Counted from the first letter of the stretch, positions 1 through 7,671 are shown. The stretch: DNA of 45,401 nt from Streptomyces soli (GCF_003999195.1 NZ_RJVR01000335.1:1-45401), one strand, 5' to 3'. Notes: generated from the letters alone by a model not told the origin. Translations and numbers: made by a program.

Positions 1-871
1 GCCCCGGAGCGGTGACGGCCATCGCGGCGGCGCCGTTGGCGCGGCGGGCGGCGGCGGCCGGGGCCAGGCCCTGGGCCAGGGCGGCCATGAAGGCGCCGGT
101 GTGGGCGTCGCCCGCGCCGTTGAGATCGACGGCGTCCACGGCGAATCCCGGGATCACGTCGAGCGTGCCGTCGTGATGCAGGAGGCAGCCGTCGGGGCCG
201 GTACGGACCAGGGCGGAGCCGCGCTTCAGGCGGGCGCGCAGGGCGTGGGCGGCGGCAGACGGGTCGTCGGTCCCGGTGAGCAGCGCGGCCTCGCGGGCGT
301 TGCAGCTCCACCAGTCGGCGCGTGCCGTGAGCAACTCCAGTGCGGCCGTGGGGATTTCACGGACCAGGGGCCCCGGGTCCACGACCACCGTGACGGCCGG
401 ATCGAGCTGCGGAAGCCACCCGATCAGGGCGGCGCGGTTGGACTCGTACAGCAGGCCGTATCCGGAGAGGTAGACCAAGTCACCCCGCCTCGGGTGGAGT
501 TGAGCCAGGTCCTCTGGGGTCAGTGTGGCCTCGGCGCCCGGGCTGGTGACGAAGGTGCGCTCGCCCTCGGCGTCCACCAGGCAGACGACGAAGCCGGTGT
601 CGCGTTCCGTGCGGGGCCTGAGCAGAGTCACGATGCCCTCGGCGCGCAGCGCGGCCCGCGCCCGGTCGCCGAAGGGCCCGGTGCCGTGGGCCCCCGCGTA
701 GGTAACGGGCAGTCCTTGGCGAGCCGCCGCTGCCATGACGTTGAAGCCGCCGCCCGGTGTCCGCTCGCTGCGGGTGGCGAGCACGTCGCCGCCGCGCTCG
801 GGCAGGGCCCGGACCTCCAGGACGAGGTCCATGACCACATTGCCGAGGTGCAGGAGCCGGTCGTATCGCAT
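1..871 (-). CDS. PfkB-family carbohydrate kinase (C-terminus cut by window edge)
   Basis: Open from an ATG at 871 (MRYDRLLHLGNVVMD) to the window edge, about 290 codons visible. It has the ribokinase/PfkB fold signatures: an N-terminal strand followed by a GGGFN substrate-binding stretch, and near the end DLNGAGDAHTGAF, the PfkB signature 2 that holds the catalytic Asp and the GAGD anion hole. The family phosphorylates sugars or nucleosides with ATP in the cytosol. Only the last residues are missing. The start lies 4 bp after the stop of the ADP-ribosylglycohydrolase-family gene, so it is probably the last gene of the operon that begins at the permease. The likely role is phosphorylation of the sugar released by the upstream enzymes; the substrate (ribose, a nucleoside or another sugar) cannot be read from sequence. 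Confidence 0.88.
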   Translation of the reverse strand, partial: MRYDRLLHLGNVVMDLVLEVRALPERGGDVLATRSERTPGGGFNVMAAAARQGLPVTYAGAHGTGPFGDRARAALRAEGIVTLLRPRTERDTGFVVCLVDAEGERTFVTSPGAEATLTPEDLAQLHPRRGDLVYLSGYGLLYESNRAALIGWLPQLDPAVTVVVDPGPLVREIPTAALELLTARADWWSCNAREAALLTGTDDPSAAAHALRARLKRGSALVRTGPDGCLLHHDGTLDVIPGFAVDAVDLNGAGDAHTGAFMAALAQGLAPAAAARRANGAAAMAVTAPG

Positions 872-875
872 GGGC

Positions 876-1895
876 TCACTTCCGCCCGCGCAACGCGAGG
901 AGAGCGGTAGCCGTCGTGTCGAGGTCGAGCTTGTTGACCCGGTCCAGGGTGGCCCGGGCGTCGGAGGGGAACGCCTCCACTCCGTGGCAGGCGCCCGCGA
1001 TCGCACCCGCGATGGCGGCGATGGTGTCGCAGTCACCGCCGACCGACGCGGCGAGCAACACGCCCTGCCACGGGTCGTCCTGACAGGCAGTCAGCACCGC
1101 CAAGGCGGCCGGTACGGACTCCTGGGTCGCGAGGCTGGTGCCCACCAGCGCGTAGACCCGCTCGCACACCTCGGTCGCCGTGGGCAGCTCCCGTACGAGA
1201 CCGGTGGCCCAGACGATCCGCTCGGCCACATCGGCGGCGGCCACCCAGTGGCCGCGCTCGGCGCCGAGGCGGGCAGCCCCGACCGCCGCCTCCACCGCCT
1301 CGGGAACCGACGCACCGTCAAGTCCGGTGCTCACGGCGGCGGCGACGGCTGCCGCTCCGGCCAGGGCGACCCCGGTGTTGTGGGTCAGCCTGCTGGCCTC
1401 CACCACCCGGTCCACCAGAGCGACCGGGTCCGCCGACGGCACGGCGATGCCCACGGGCGCGATGCGCATCGCCGCGCCGTTGGTGGTGCCGTACCGGCCG
1501 ACCTCGTCCAGCGGGATACCCGCGAGGACCTGCTCCACCGCGCGCTTGGTGGACGGGCCGAGCAGATCGAGCGAGCCGCGGGTCCGCATGTCGTCCTCCC
1601 AGGCGACCAGGCGCCGGGCAAGCTCCTCCGCGTCGACGGCGCCCCCGCCGTCGAGCAGCAAACGGGCCAGCAGCAGGGCCTGTTCGGTGTCGTCGGTGAT
1701 CGCTCCTGCGGGCATCCCGGCGGCCAGGGGATGGTCGGGGGCAGCGGGATGGAAGCCGGTCAGGACCGGGCCGTAGCGGGCGGTGATCTGCGGGCGGGAC
1801 AGCATCTGCGTCGGCATGCCGAGGGCGTCGCCGAGCGCGAGCCCGTACAGGGCTCCGGTGGCGCGGCTGTGGAGGCTGGGGCTCACGGGACTCAT
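876..1895 (-). CDS. ADP-ribosylglycohydrolase family protein
   Basis: 339 aa, close to the usual length for the DraG/ARH fold. The N-terminus has the family pattern GALYGLALGDALGMPTQ, then ITDDTEQALLLA (first metal-binding DD pair), THNTGVALAGAAAVAAAV in the middle and GGDCDTIAAIAGAIAGA near the C-terminus (second Asp pair binding the dinuclear Mg site). Family members cleave N- or O-glycosidic ADP-ribose bonds; many bacterial paralogues in metabolic operons probably act on small nucleosides instead. The start ATG at 1895 has a GGAAAG ribosome site just upstream and lies 20 bp after the regulator stop. Placement between a permease/hydrolase and a PfkB kinase favours a metabolic glycohydrolase rather than a protein de-ADP-ribosylase (inference). 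Confidence 0.88.
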   Translation of the reverse strand: MSPVSPSLHSRATGALYGLALGDALGMPTQMLSRPQITARYGPVLTGFHPAAPDHPLAAGMPAGAITDDTEQALLLARLLLDGGGAVDAEELARRLVAWEDDMRTRGSLDLLGPSTKRAVEQVLAGIPLDEVGRYGTTNGAAMRIAPVGIAVPSADPVALVDRVVEASRLTHNTGVALAGAAAVAAAVSTGLDGASVPEAVEAAVGAARLGAERGHWVAAADVAERIVWATGLVRELPTATEVCERVYALVGTSLATQESVPAALAVLTACQDDPWQGVLLAASVGGDCDTIAAIAGAIAGACHGVEAFPSDARATLDRVNKLDLDTTATALLALRGRK

Positions 1896-1915
1896 GTGCG
1901 CTTTCCGGTGGTAGG

Positions 1916-2623
1916 TCAGCCGAATTCGAGGGACAGCTGGAAGTGGTCGGGATCGAGGAGGCTGACGACATGTTCGACGAAGGAGTCGTCGGCCGCGCGG
2001 CTTGTGCGCCGCGTGTCGAGGAACCAGTCCCCCGGTGCGCGACGCAGCACCTCCGCCTCGTGCGCGTCGATCCGCCGCCCGGCCAGGCGTTGCTCGCCAT
2101 GGTCGGGGTGCAGCCCGGCCCGCCGCATGACCTCGGTGAGCGACAGGTCGCCGAGGCCCCGCTGCGGCAGTTCCCTGACGCTGGGGACGGAGGGCAGGAA
2201 GCTCCGTTCGTACGAGATCACCGAGCCGCCGTCGACGAGCTCCCGGGTACGCTCGACCCGTACGAACACACCTTTGTCCAGCGAGAGTTGATCGGCCAGC
2301 TCCTCGTCATGGACCTCCCGGACCGCGAGCGTCCGTACGCACGTGTCGACGCCCTGGGCGGCCAGGGCGTGCGCCCAGCCGAGCCGGTCGTCCAGCGGTC
2401 GGCCGTCGAAGAGTACGTAGGAGCCCTTGCCGGTGCGGGTGGCGATCAGGCCCGCTTCGCTCAGTTCGGCGAGCGCGGTACGGACCGTGGTGCGGCTGAC
2501 GCCGAAGCGCTGGGCCAGGGCGTGTTCCCCCGGCAGTTGCTCGCCGGTGGGCAGGTCTCCGCGGCGGATCTCTTTGGCGAGGATCTCGGTGATCTGCTGG
2601 TGCTTGAGCCGGACGCCGGTCAA
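1916..2623 (-). CDS. GntR-family (HutC/UTRA) transcriptional regulator
   Basis: 235 aa from a TTG at 2623 whose bases overlap the TGA of the hydrolase (TTGA), giving the usual size for the HutC subfamily; longer in-frame extensions run back into the hydrolase gene and are not needed. Residues about 5-70 form the winged helix (QQITEILAKEIRRGDLPTG, then HALAQRFGVSRTTVRTALA). The remainder is a UTRA ligand-binding domain (VRVERTRELVDGGSVISYE, then FLPSV). Such regulators bind small metabolites, often the pathway substrate or a phosphorylated sugar, and release the operator. Being inside the operon it probably autoregulates; a matching GTnTAnAC operator lies before the first gene at 4702-4709. 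Confidence 0.88.
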   Translation of the reverse strand: MTGVRLKHQQITEILAKEIRRGDLPTGEQLPGEHALAQRFGVSRTTVRTALAELSEAGLIATRTGKGSYVLFDGRPLDDRLGWAHALAAQGVDTCVRTLAVREVHDEELADQLSLDKGVFVRVERTRELVDGGSVISYERSFLPSVPSVRELPQRGLGDLSLTEVMRRAGLHPDHGEQRLAGRRIDAHEAEVLRRAPGDWFLDTRRTSRAADDSFVEHVVSLLDPDHFQLSLEFG

Positions 2624-3183
2624 GACGGGTCCCCGGTAAGGATGTCGTCCACGGTGACGACTCGGATCAGCGGTCCGTACAGGTCCATCACATGGAGGGC
2701 CTTGGCGTGCGAGTCGTCGTCCACTCCCGCGCACGCGTCGGCGACCACGAGTACCTCGGCTCCGGCGTCGGCGGCGGCGAGGGCGGTCGACAGCACGCAG
2801 CAGTCCGTGCTGACCCCGGCCAGGACCAGCCGTCCGTCAGGGCCGACGCGCTCGGCCAGTTCGGGGGTCCACTTGCCGAAGATGGTGGCGTCCAGCACGT
2901 GCGGGGCGCGAGCGGCGAATTCGTCCGTCAGCTCCCAGAGCCGGGACTGCGGCGGCTGCAGCGCGAAGGGCCACTGGTCGTAGTACGCACGCCAGGCACC
3001 GACGGGCTTCTCGGGCGCGAGGAAGCGGGTGAAGGTGACCCGATCCCCGAAGGCCGGCAGCAGTCGACGTACGCCCTCGGCGGCCTCGTCGAAGCGGGGG
3101 GTGGCCCAGGGGCTGTCGGGCTCGGCGAACACCCGCTGCATGTCGATGACGGCGAGCCGACCGCGGAATGCCTCGGCACTCAT
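2620..3183 (-). CDS. Isochorismatase-like cysteine hydrolase
   Basis: 187 aa, start ATG at 3183 overlapping the permease stop (ATGA). The catalytic triad of the isochorismatase-like fold is visible: Asp14 in LAVIDMQRVF, Lys104 in IFGKWTPEL and Cys129 in GVSTDCCV, preceded by the usual cis-peptide turn. The Asp-His-His metal site of nicotinamidases is not seen between residues 50 and 75, so a standard PncA-type nicotinamidase is unlikely. Family members hydrolyse amide, carbamoyl or vinyl-ether bonds of small molecules. Position between permease and regulator, with 4-bp overlaps on both sides, indicates translational coupling and a role in the same uptake-and-breakdown pathway. The substrate is unknown. 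Confidence 0.85.
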   Translation of the reverse strand: MSAEAFRGRLAVIDMQRVFAEPDSPWATPRFDEAAEGVRRLLPAFGDRVTFTRFLAPEKPVGAWRAYYDQWPFALQPPQSRLWELTDEFAARAPHVLDATIFGKWTPELAERVGPDGRLVLAGVSTDCCVLSTALAAADAGAEVLVVADACAGVDDDSHAKALHVMDLYGPLIRVVTVDDILTGDPS

Positions 3184-4688
3184 GCGCTCAGCACCTCCTC
3201 GCTCGCCGCCGGGCTCGGGTCCTCCCGCTCCTGGGCCCGCACCCGCCCGCCCCCGAGGGCGAGCGTGCCGAGGAAGCCGAGGGCGAGCGCGGCCAGGACG
3301 CCCAGGTTGGCGTAGGCCCAGGCGCCCGACTTGCCGCCGAGGCCCAGCGGGCCGAGCAGATAGCCCTGCCAGTTCAGCCAGCTCGCGGCCGTGTTGGTGA
3401 CCAGGCCCCAGCCGACCGCGGTGAGGGCGACGGTGAGCAGCAGCGGCTGGAGCGGGACGTCGCCGTAGCGACCGCCGCTGCGGAACAGATCGGCCTCGTC
3501 GTAGTCGCGGCGGCGCATCGCCAGGTCGGCCAGCATGATCCCGCACCAGGCGGCCACGGGGACGCCCAGCGTGGTGAGGAAGCCGATGAACTGGCCGAGG
3601 AAGTTGTCGGTGAAGAAGACGATGTAGACCGAGCCCGCGATCATCAGGACGCCGTCGACGAGCGCGGCCAGATAGCGCGGCACCCGCAGACCCGCGGCGA
3701 GCAGGGCCAGGCCGGAGGAGTAGATGTCGAGGACCGCGCCGCCGACGAGGCCGAGCACGGCGACGGCGGCGAAGGGAACCAGGAACCAGGTGGGCAGGAT
3801 CGTGGTCAGCGCACCGATCGGGTCGGCGGCCACGGCCTTGCTGAGGTCACTGGAGGAGCCCGCGAGGAGCAGGCCGAAGACCAGCAGGAGCAGCGGCGCC
3901 ACCGAGGCGCCGAAGGTCGTCCAGCCGACCACGCCCCGGCTGGAGGAGCCGCGCGGCAGGTAACGGGAGTAGTCCGCGGCGGCGTTGACCCAGCCGAGGC
4001 CGAAGCCGGTCATCATGAAGACCAGCGCGCCGATGAACTGCTCAGCGGAGCCCGCCGGTACGGCGCTGACGGTATGCCAGTGGATGTGATCGGCCACCAG
4101 CGCGATGTAGACGACCGTGAGCACGCCGGTGACAACGGTGATGACGGTCTGCAGCCGCATGATCAGGTCGAAGCCCATCACACCGCCGACCACGATCAGC
4201 GCGCCCACCACGATCAGGGCGACCACCTTGGTCTCGGTGCCGCCGCCCCAGCCGAGCCGCCCGAAGACGGTCGCGGTGGCCATGGTCGCGAGCGCGGTGA
4301 GCACCGTCTCCCAGCCGACCGTCAGGATCCACGAGATCACGGCGGGCAGCCGGTTTCCGCCCACGCCGTACGCGGCCCTGCTGAGCACCATCGTCGGAGC
4401 CGAGCCACGCTTGCCCGCCACGGCTATGAAGCCGCAGAGCAGGAAGGAGAACACGATGCCGATCACTCCGGCGGCCAGCGCCTGCCAGAAGGAGATGCCG
4501 AAGCCGAGCGCGAAGGCCCCGTAACTGAGGCCCAGGATCGAGACGTTGGCCCCGAACCAGGGCCAGAACAGCGTGCGCGGAGTGCCCTTGCGCTCCGCGT
4601 CACCGATCACATCGAGGCCGTGCGCCTCCACCTGGAGCTGTCGGCCTGAGGAGCCGCGGTCGGTTCCGCCACCGAGAGAATCCGTCAT
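3180..4688 (-). CDS. NCS1-family nucleobase/nucleoside permease (cytosine permease type)
   Basis: 502 aa, the length of the NCS1 family, with about twelve hydrophobic segments. Recognisable stretches are FWPWFGANVSILGLSYGAF in helix 1, APTMVLSRAAYGVGGN, and GFGLGWVNAAADYSRYLP, typical of purine-cytosine permeases. These are sodium or proton symporters for cytosine, uracil, purines, allantoin, hydantoin or thiamine precursors. The start ATG at 4688 follows a short AGG-containing ribosome site, and the gene is the first of the minus-strand operon. Its stop overlaps the hydrolase start. The permease sets the expectation that the operon imports a nucleobase- or nucleoside-like compound; the exact ligand is unknown. 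Confidence 0.87.
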   Translation of the reverse strand: MTDSLGGGTDRGSSGRQLQVEAHGLDVIGDAERKGTPRTLFWPWFGANVSILGLSYGAFALGFGISFWQALAAGVIGIVFSFLLCGFIAVAGKRGSAPTMVLSRAAYGVGGNRLPAVISWILTVGWETVLTALATMATATVFGRLGWGGGTETKVVALIVVGALIVVGGVMGFDLIMRLQTVITVVTGVLTVVYIALVADHIHWHTVSAVPAGSAEQFIGALVFMMTGFGLGWVNAAADYSRYLPRGSSSRGVVGWTTFGASVAPLLLLVFGLLLAGSSSDLSKAVAADPIGALTTILPTWFLVPFAAVAVLGLVGGAVLDIYSSGLALLAAGLRVPRYLAALVDGVLMIAGSVYIVFFTDNFLGQFIGFLTTLGVPVAAWCGIMLADLAMRRRDYDEADLFRSGGRYGDVPLQPLLLTVALTAVGWGLVTNTAASWLNWQGYLLGPLGLGGKSGAWAYANLGVLAALALGFLGTLALGGGRVRAQEREDPSPAASEEVLSA

Positions 4689-4701
4689 CGTCGACCTACC
4701 T

Positions 4702-4709
4702 GTCTAGAC
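4702..4709. promoter_or_regulatory. Candidate GntR/HutC operator GTCTAGAC
   Basis: GTCTAGAC is a perfect 8-bp palindrome fitting the GT-n-TA-n-AC consensus of HutC-subfamily GntR regulators. It lies 13 bp upstream of the permease start codon, in the leader of the operon that carries a HutC-type regulator gene, so autoregulation is the simple reading. The same core occurs at 11264-11273. Confidence 0.55.
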
Positions 4710-4745
4710 GTGTCCAGGGGAGGCTAGGCCGGTGACCTCGGTGCG

Positions 4746-4964
4746 TCAAGGGCCCTGGTCAGCTGGGGGCGCCGCGGGAGGCACCGTCTTCGCCCACACG
4801 GCCCAGTCGGCCAGCGCCTGGTAGAAGCGGACTCCCGCTTCGATGGCGACGCGCAGCGACTTGGTCTGGGGGCTGTCGCCCTGCTCACCGCGGTCCTTGG
4901 CGTCCGCGTACGACCGCTTCTTCGCCGAGTCCGTTTTCCCTGACCGAGGCGTCGATGTGACCAC
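4746..4964 (-). CDS. Small hypothetical protein
   Basis: 72 aa from a GTG at 4964. No family was recognised. Third positions are strongly G/C in the middle and C-terminal part, and the residues look protein-like: a charged N-terminal half rich in Lys/Asp/Glu, then an amphipathic stretch (LRVAIEAGVRFYQALADWA, then VWAKTV) that could form a helix. A competing longer frame on the same strand (4724-4969) is very Arg-rich and looks like a shadow. The gene stands alone between the operon promoter and the XRE regulator, with no clear ribosome site. It could also be the remnant of a longer gene. Confidence 0.42.
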   Translation of the reverse strand: MVTSTPRSGKTDSAKKRSYADAKDRGEQGDSPQTKSLRVAIEAGVRFYQALADWAVWAKTVPPAAPPADQGP

Positions 4965-5035
4965 GGCACGCAGCTGGGCGGCCGGGTGGCCCGACCCCGG
5001 CGAAGCGGCGCCGCAGGACGGGCGAGCCAGGAGGG

Positions 5036-5842
5036 TCAGCCGGCGGGGAGCAGGTGGCGCAGGGCTCGGGCGGAGGGGGTGCCGGGGTCCGCGGTGATGA
5101 AGACGACCTGCTGGTCGTCGTCGGGGACGGTGAGTACGTCGCAGTTCAGGCGCAGTCGGCCCACTTGCGGGTGGGTAAGGGTCTTGGTGCGGTGGCCGGG
5201 GGCATGCACTGGGTTGGTGTCCCAGATCTGGCCGAACTCCTCGCTTCCGGCGCGCAGTTCGGCCAGCAGGCGGCCGAGTGCCTCGTCTCGGGGGTAACGG
5301 TCGGCGGCGCGGCGCAGCCGGGAGACCACGATGTGGGTGAACTCCTCGGCGCTCGAGCTCTCGTAAGGGCGGCCGACGCCCAGGAACCGCCGACGGGCGA
5401 GGTTCGGCTCCGCGCTGAGGTCGCCCCCCAGCAGGGCACCGGCGAGCGGGTTCCAGGCGATGACGTCGTACGTGGCGTCGGTGACGATGGCCCCCGTCTC
5501 GGGCATGCGGCGTAGCAGGTCCACCAGGTGCGGGCGGACCCGGCGAACCGGGCCGGGTGGCGGTGTCGGGTTGGTGCCGGCCAGCCGGAAGAGGTGGATT
5601 CGCTCGGCCCGGGTGAGCCGGAGCGCATCGGTGAGGGCGTCCAGGATGCGCGGTGACGGGCGCGGGCCCCGTGCCTGTTCGAGGCGGGCGTAGTAGTCGA
5701 CGGACATCTGGGCCAGCAGGGCGACCTCTTCCCGGCGCAGGCCGGGGGTTCGGCGCCGCCGGTCGCCGGGCAGGCCGACGTCGGCGGGGCGCAGGTTCTC
5801 CCTGCGGTCGCGCAGGAAACGGGCCAGCTCCGGCCTCGCCAT
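5036..5842 (-). CDS. XRE-family regulator with MmyB-like ligand-binding domain
   Basis: 268 aa from the ATG at 5842 (MARPELARFLRDRRENL). Residues about 1-80 hold the helix-turn-helix with the typical RRTPGLRREEVALLAQMSV, DYYARLEQARG motif. Residues about 105-265 match the MmyB-like, PAS-related domain (VTDATYDVIAWNPLAGALLG, then RFLG, and a C-terminal NCDVLTVPDDDQQVVFITAD). In actinomycetes these regulators very often stand back to back with a short-chain dehydrogenase and repress it, and that is the arrangement here: the start codons of this gene and the SDR gene are 72 bp apart. A long upstream in-frame extension that opposes the SDR coding region is rejected as non-coding. Confidence 0.9.
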   Translation of the reverse strand: MARPELARFLRDRRENLRPADVGLPGDRRRRTPGLRREEVALLAQMSVDYYARLEQARGPRPSPRILDALTDALRLTRAERIHLFRLAGTNPTPPPGPVRRVRPHLVDLLRRMPETGAIVTDATYDVIAWNPLAGALLGGDLSAEPNLARRRFLGVGRPYESSSAEEFTHIVVSRLRRAADRYPRDEALGRLLAELRAGSEEFGQIWDTNPVHAPGHRTKTLTHPQVGRLRLNCDVLTVPDDDQQVVFITADPGTPSARALRHLLPAG

Positions 5843-5861
5843 GCCGCCTCCTTCCGGCTGA

Positions 5862-5880
5862 CAGGGATCGGTTGTCCCTG
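5862..5880. promoter_or_regulatory. Inverted repeat between divergent XRE regulator and SDR genes
   Basis: CAGGGA and TCCCTG are perfect 6-bp arms separated by 7 bp. The site sits in the 72-bp divergent intergenic region and overlaps a GGATCGG direct repeat. It is the best candidate operator for the XRE regulator, where it could control both genes at once. Confidence 0.45.
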
Positions 5881-5914
5881 GATCGGCCGATGCCTCTACG
5901 GAATCGTGGACGTC

Positions 5915-6631
5915 ATGAACGATTCCACAGCACTGGTCACCGGTGCCAACAAGGGCATCGGTAAAGAGATCGCGCGGCAGCTCGCCGCCGCAGGACTCAC
6001 CGTCTACGTCGGCTCGCGCGACGCCGGGCGGGGAGAGCAGGCCGTCAAGGAGATCGGCGGCGACGCCCGGCTGCTGGTCCTCGACGTCACGGACGACACG
6101 AGCATCGCCGACGCCGCCCGGCAGGTCGAGAGCCTGGACATCCTGGTCAACAACGCCGGCATCATGGTCGACGGCAGTTCGGCGCCCGAGGCCGACGTCG
6201 ACAGCTTCCGCCGTACGTACGAGACGAACGTCTTCGGGGTCCTCGCGGTCACCAACGCCTTCCTGCCGGCGCTGCGCCGTTCCGCGGGGCCGCGCATCGT
6301 GAACGTCTCCAGCGGGACCGGGTCGCTGACCTGGAGCGCGGACCCGGAGCAGCAGTTCGCTCTCGCGGCCGGCTCCGGCGCCGCCTACCGCTCGTCCAAG
6401 TCGGCCCTCAACGCGGTGACGCTCTTCTACGCCCAGGCACTCGCCGCCGGGGGTTTCAAGGTGAACGCCCTGGCCCCCGGTCTGCGGGCGACCGACCTCA
6501 ACGCGCGCGCCGCCGCCAGCTCCGGAGATCCGGCCGAGGGCGCTGCGGGCGCCGTCAGGCTGGCCCTCCTGCCGGACGACGGACCCACCGGCCAGTTCTT
6601 CAGCTGGGACGGAACCGCCGTGCCGTGGTAG
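5915..6631 (+). CDS. Short-chain dehydrogenase/reductase (SDR)
   Basis: 238 aa from the ATG at 5915 (MNDSTALVTGANKGIG); a GTG nine bases upstream is possible. It has the classical SDR elements: the TGANKGIG dinucleotide-binding motif, NNAG in DILVNNAGIM, a Ser in VNVSSGTG, and YRSSK carrying the catalytic Tyr and Lys, followed by VNALAPG. Such enzymes are NAD(P)H-dependent oxidoreductases of carbonyl compounds in the cytosol. The head-to-head MmyB-type regulator is a common partner and probably represses it until a ligand appears. There is no strong ribosome site, so the transcript may be leaderless. The substrate is unknown. Confidence 0.92.
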   Translation: MNDSTALVTGANKGIGKEIARQLAAAGLTVYVGSRDAGRGEQAVKEIGGDARLLVLDVTDDTSIADAARQVESLDILVNNAGIMVDGSSAPEADVDSFRRTYETNVFGVLAVTNAFLPALRRSAGPRIVNVSSGTGSLTWSADPEQQFALAAGSGAAYRSSKSALNAVTLFYAQALAAGGFKVNALAPGLRATDLNARAAASSGDPAEGAAGAVRLALLPDDGPTGQFFSWDGTAVPW

Positions 6632-6865
6632 GCCGCTACCAGGGCGGATGGCAGCCCGGCGTCGGCGGCTACGACCATAATTGTCCGCGCACATGGACCA
6701 GTACGGCGATGTAGGCCGCCGCGTCCGCCGCGCCCAGGCCCGCGCACTCCGGCCGCATCCGGAGGCGCCGACACTGCCCGTCATCCCCGCTCCCGCACCC
6801 TGGAGTCCGTACCGGCCTCGGACGCGCCGTCCCGCCCGCGGGTCGGTCTCACGAAAGCCACCGAC

Positions 6866-7267
6866 GTGGCGGTACCCCACTCGGCTCCCGGAGTCCGGGC
6901 GAGTCTCGGCTGGCTCGTGCCGATCGTCTTCCTCGGGATGACGGCGATCCTGGGCGTGGGCGAGCCAGACGTCGCGGCTCCGGCGTGGTTCAGGATCACG
7001 ACCAGGCTTGCGGCACTGGCGATGACTGCGGAGCTGCTACGTCTGTGGGTCCGGCGCAGGCGCTGGCAGATGGCCAACCCCATGCCCTCGGGGACCGGTC
7101 CGCTGGCCACGGGGGCGTTCTTCGCGCTGCTCGCCGCGAGTATGTTCGCGAACATCGAGCCGGACGGCGGAGCCGCATGGGCCGCGTCAGTCGTGTCCCT
7201 GCTCCTACTGGTGCTGGGCACTGCCCTCCGCGTGGGCAAGCCGAAGGGAGCCAACGTTTCCAACTGA
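6866..7267 (+). CDS. Four-helix hypothetical membrane protein
   Basis: 133 aa from a GTG at 6866; the frame stays open upstream, so the start is uncertain. Four hydrophobic segments are evident: around LGWLVPIVFLGMTAIL, LAALAMTAELLRLWV, GAFFALLAASMFANI and VVSLLLLVLGTALRV. A basic loop (RRRRWQ) follows the second, which would place it in the cytosol. No domain was recognised. It stands between the SDR gene and the DUF397 gene on the opposite strand. The 234 bases before it show no other convincing gene. Confidence 0.6.
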   Translation: MAVPHSAPGVRASLGWLVPIVFLGMTAILGVGEPDVAAPAWFRITTRLAALAMTAELLRLWVRRRRWQMANPMPSGTGPLATGAFFALLAASMFANIEPDGGAAWAASVVSLLLLVLGTALRVGKPKGANVSN

Positions 7268-7295
7268 CCGCGCGGAGGTCTGTTACGGCAACGCC

Positions 7296-7481
7296 TCAGC
7301 CGCGCGCGGCGAACCGCACGAACCGCGCCCAGGCGTCACGGCCGACGGCGAAGTGGGGGCGCGTCACGTCCTTGGAGTCCCTTACGTGGACGGCCTGTTC
7401 AGTGACGGCGACCTCCACGCAACTGTCGCCTTGGGTGCCGCTGTAGCTGGACTTGAACCAGGCGAGTTCCGTCGTACTCAT
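7296..7481 (-). CDS. DUF397 domain protein
   Basis: 61 aa with the family pattern: FKSSYSGTQGDSCVEVAV then VHVRDSKD near the middle and WARFVRFAA at the end. DUF397 proteins are small actinomycete-specific partners normally encoded just downstream of, and overlapping, an XRE/DUF5753 regulator; several such pairs have been linked to control of development and antibiotic production. Here the ATG overlaps a TGA in the upstream frame (ATGA), but that frame is only a short remnant of a regulator, so the DUF397 gene is an orphan in this window. Confidence 0.88.
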   Translation of the reverse strand: MSTTELAWFKSSYSGTQGDSCVEVAVTEQAVHVRDSKDVTRPHFAVGRDAWARFVRFAARG

Positions 7482-7552
7482 AGCTCCCCTCGCAGTCGCT
7501 CCAGCAAGCCCCGCGATTCCTTGGGGTGGCAGACTCCTCGAAGGTCTCGATC
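7478..7552 (-). pseudogene. Remnant of XRE/DUF5753 regulator C-terminus
   Basis: The frame running into the DUF397 start reads RDLRGVCHPKESRGLL, ERLRGEL, stop. A Ser-containing helix ending in Glu-Leu is how the usual DUF397 partner regulators end, and the TGA overlaps the DUF397 ATG as expected for the intact pair. Upstream the frame meets a stop and then PIN-like residues, so the rest of the regulator is gone. The similarity is short and the call rests mainly on context. Confidence 0.4.
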
Positions 7553-7630
7553 TCAGCGCGCCGCGCCGTGCCTGCCGATACGGGCGTCACCGGTGATCAA
7601 CGGCACGCTCAGGGGTTCGGCCAGGGCGCC
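7553..7630 (-). pseudogene. Remnant of a PIN-domain (VapC-like) toxin C-terminus
   Basis: Read on the minus strand, this stretch encodes GALAEPLSVPLITGDARIGR then HGAAR and a stop. It matches the last part of PIN-domain toxins, where a small helix is followed by hydrophobic residues and the T/G-D-A/R segment carrying the fourth acidic residue. A stop codon (TAA) directly precedes it and nothing PIN-like lies upstream, so only about 25 residues remain. It points away from the intact Phd/PIN pair that starts 42 bp away. Confidence 0.45.
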
Positions 7631-7671
7631 TTACTGGGCCTCGGGTGTAGAACGCGTAGTACAGTCGTGGC

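Noticed and set aside
3168..4649. Plus-strand frame of 493 codons opposite the first NCS1 permease
   Set aside because: Charged, low-complexity shadow of a membrane protein gene; no family.
5843..6880. N-terminal extension of the XRE regulator to 614 codons
   Set aside because: It overlaps the whole SDR gene on the other strand; the typical XRE start is at 5842.
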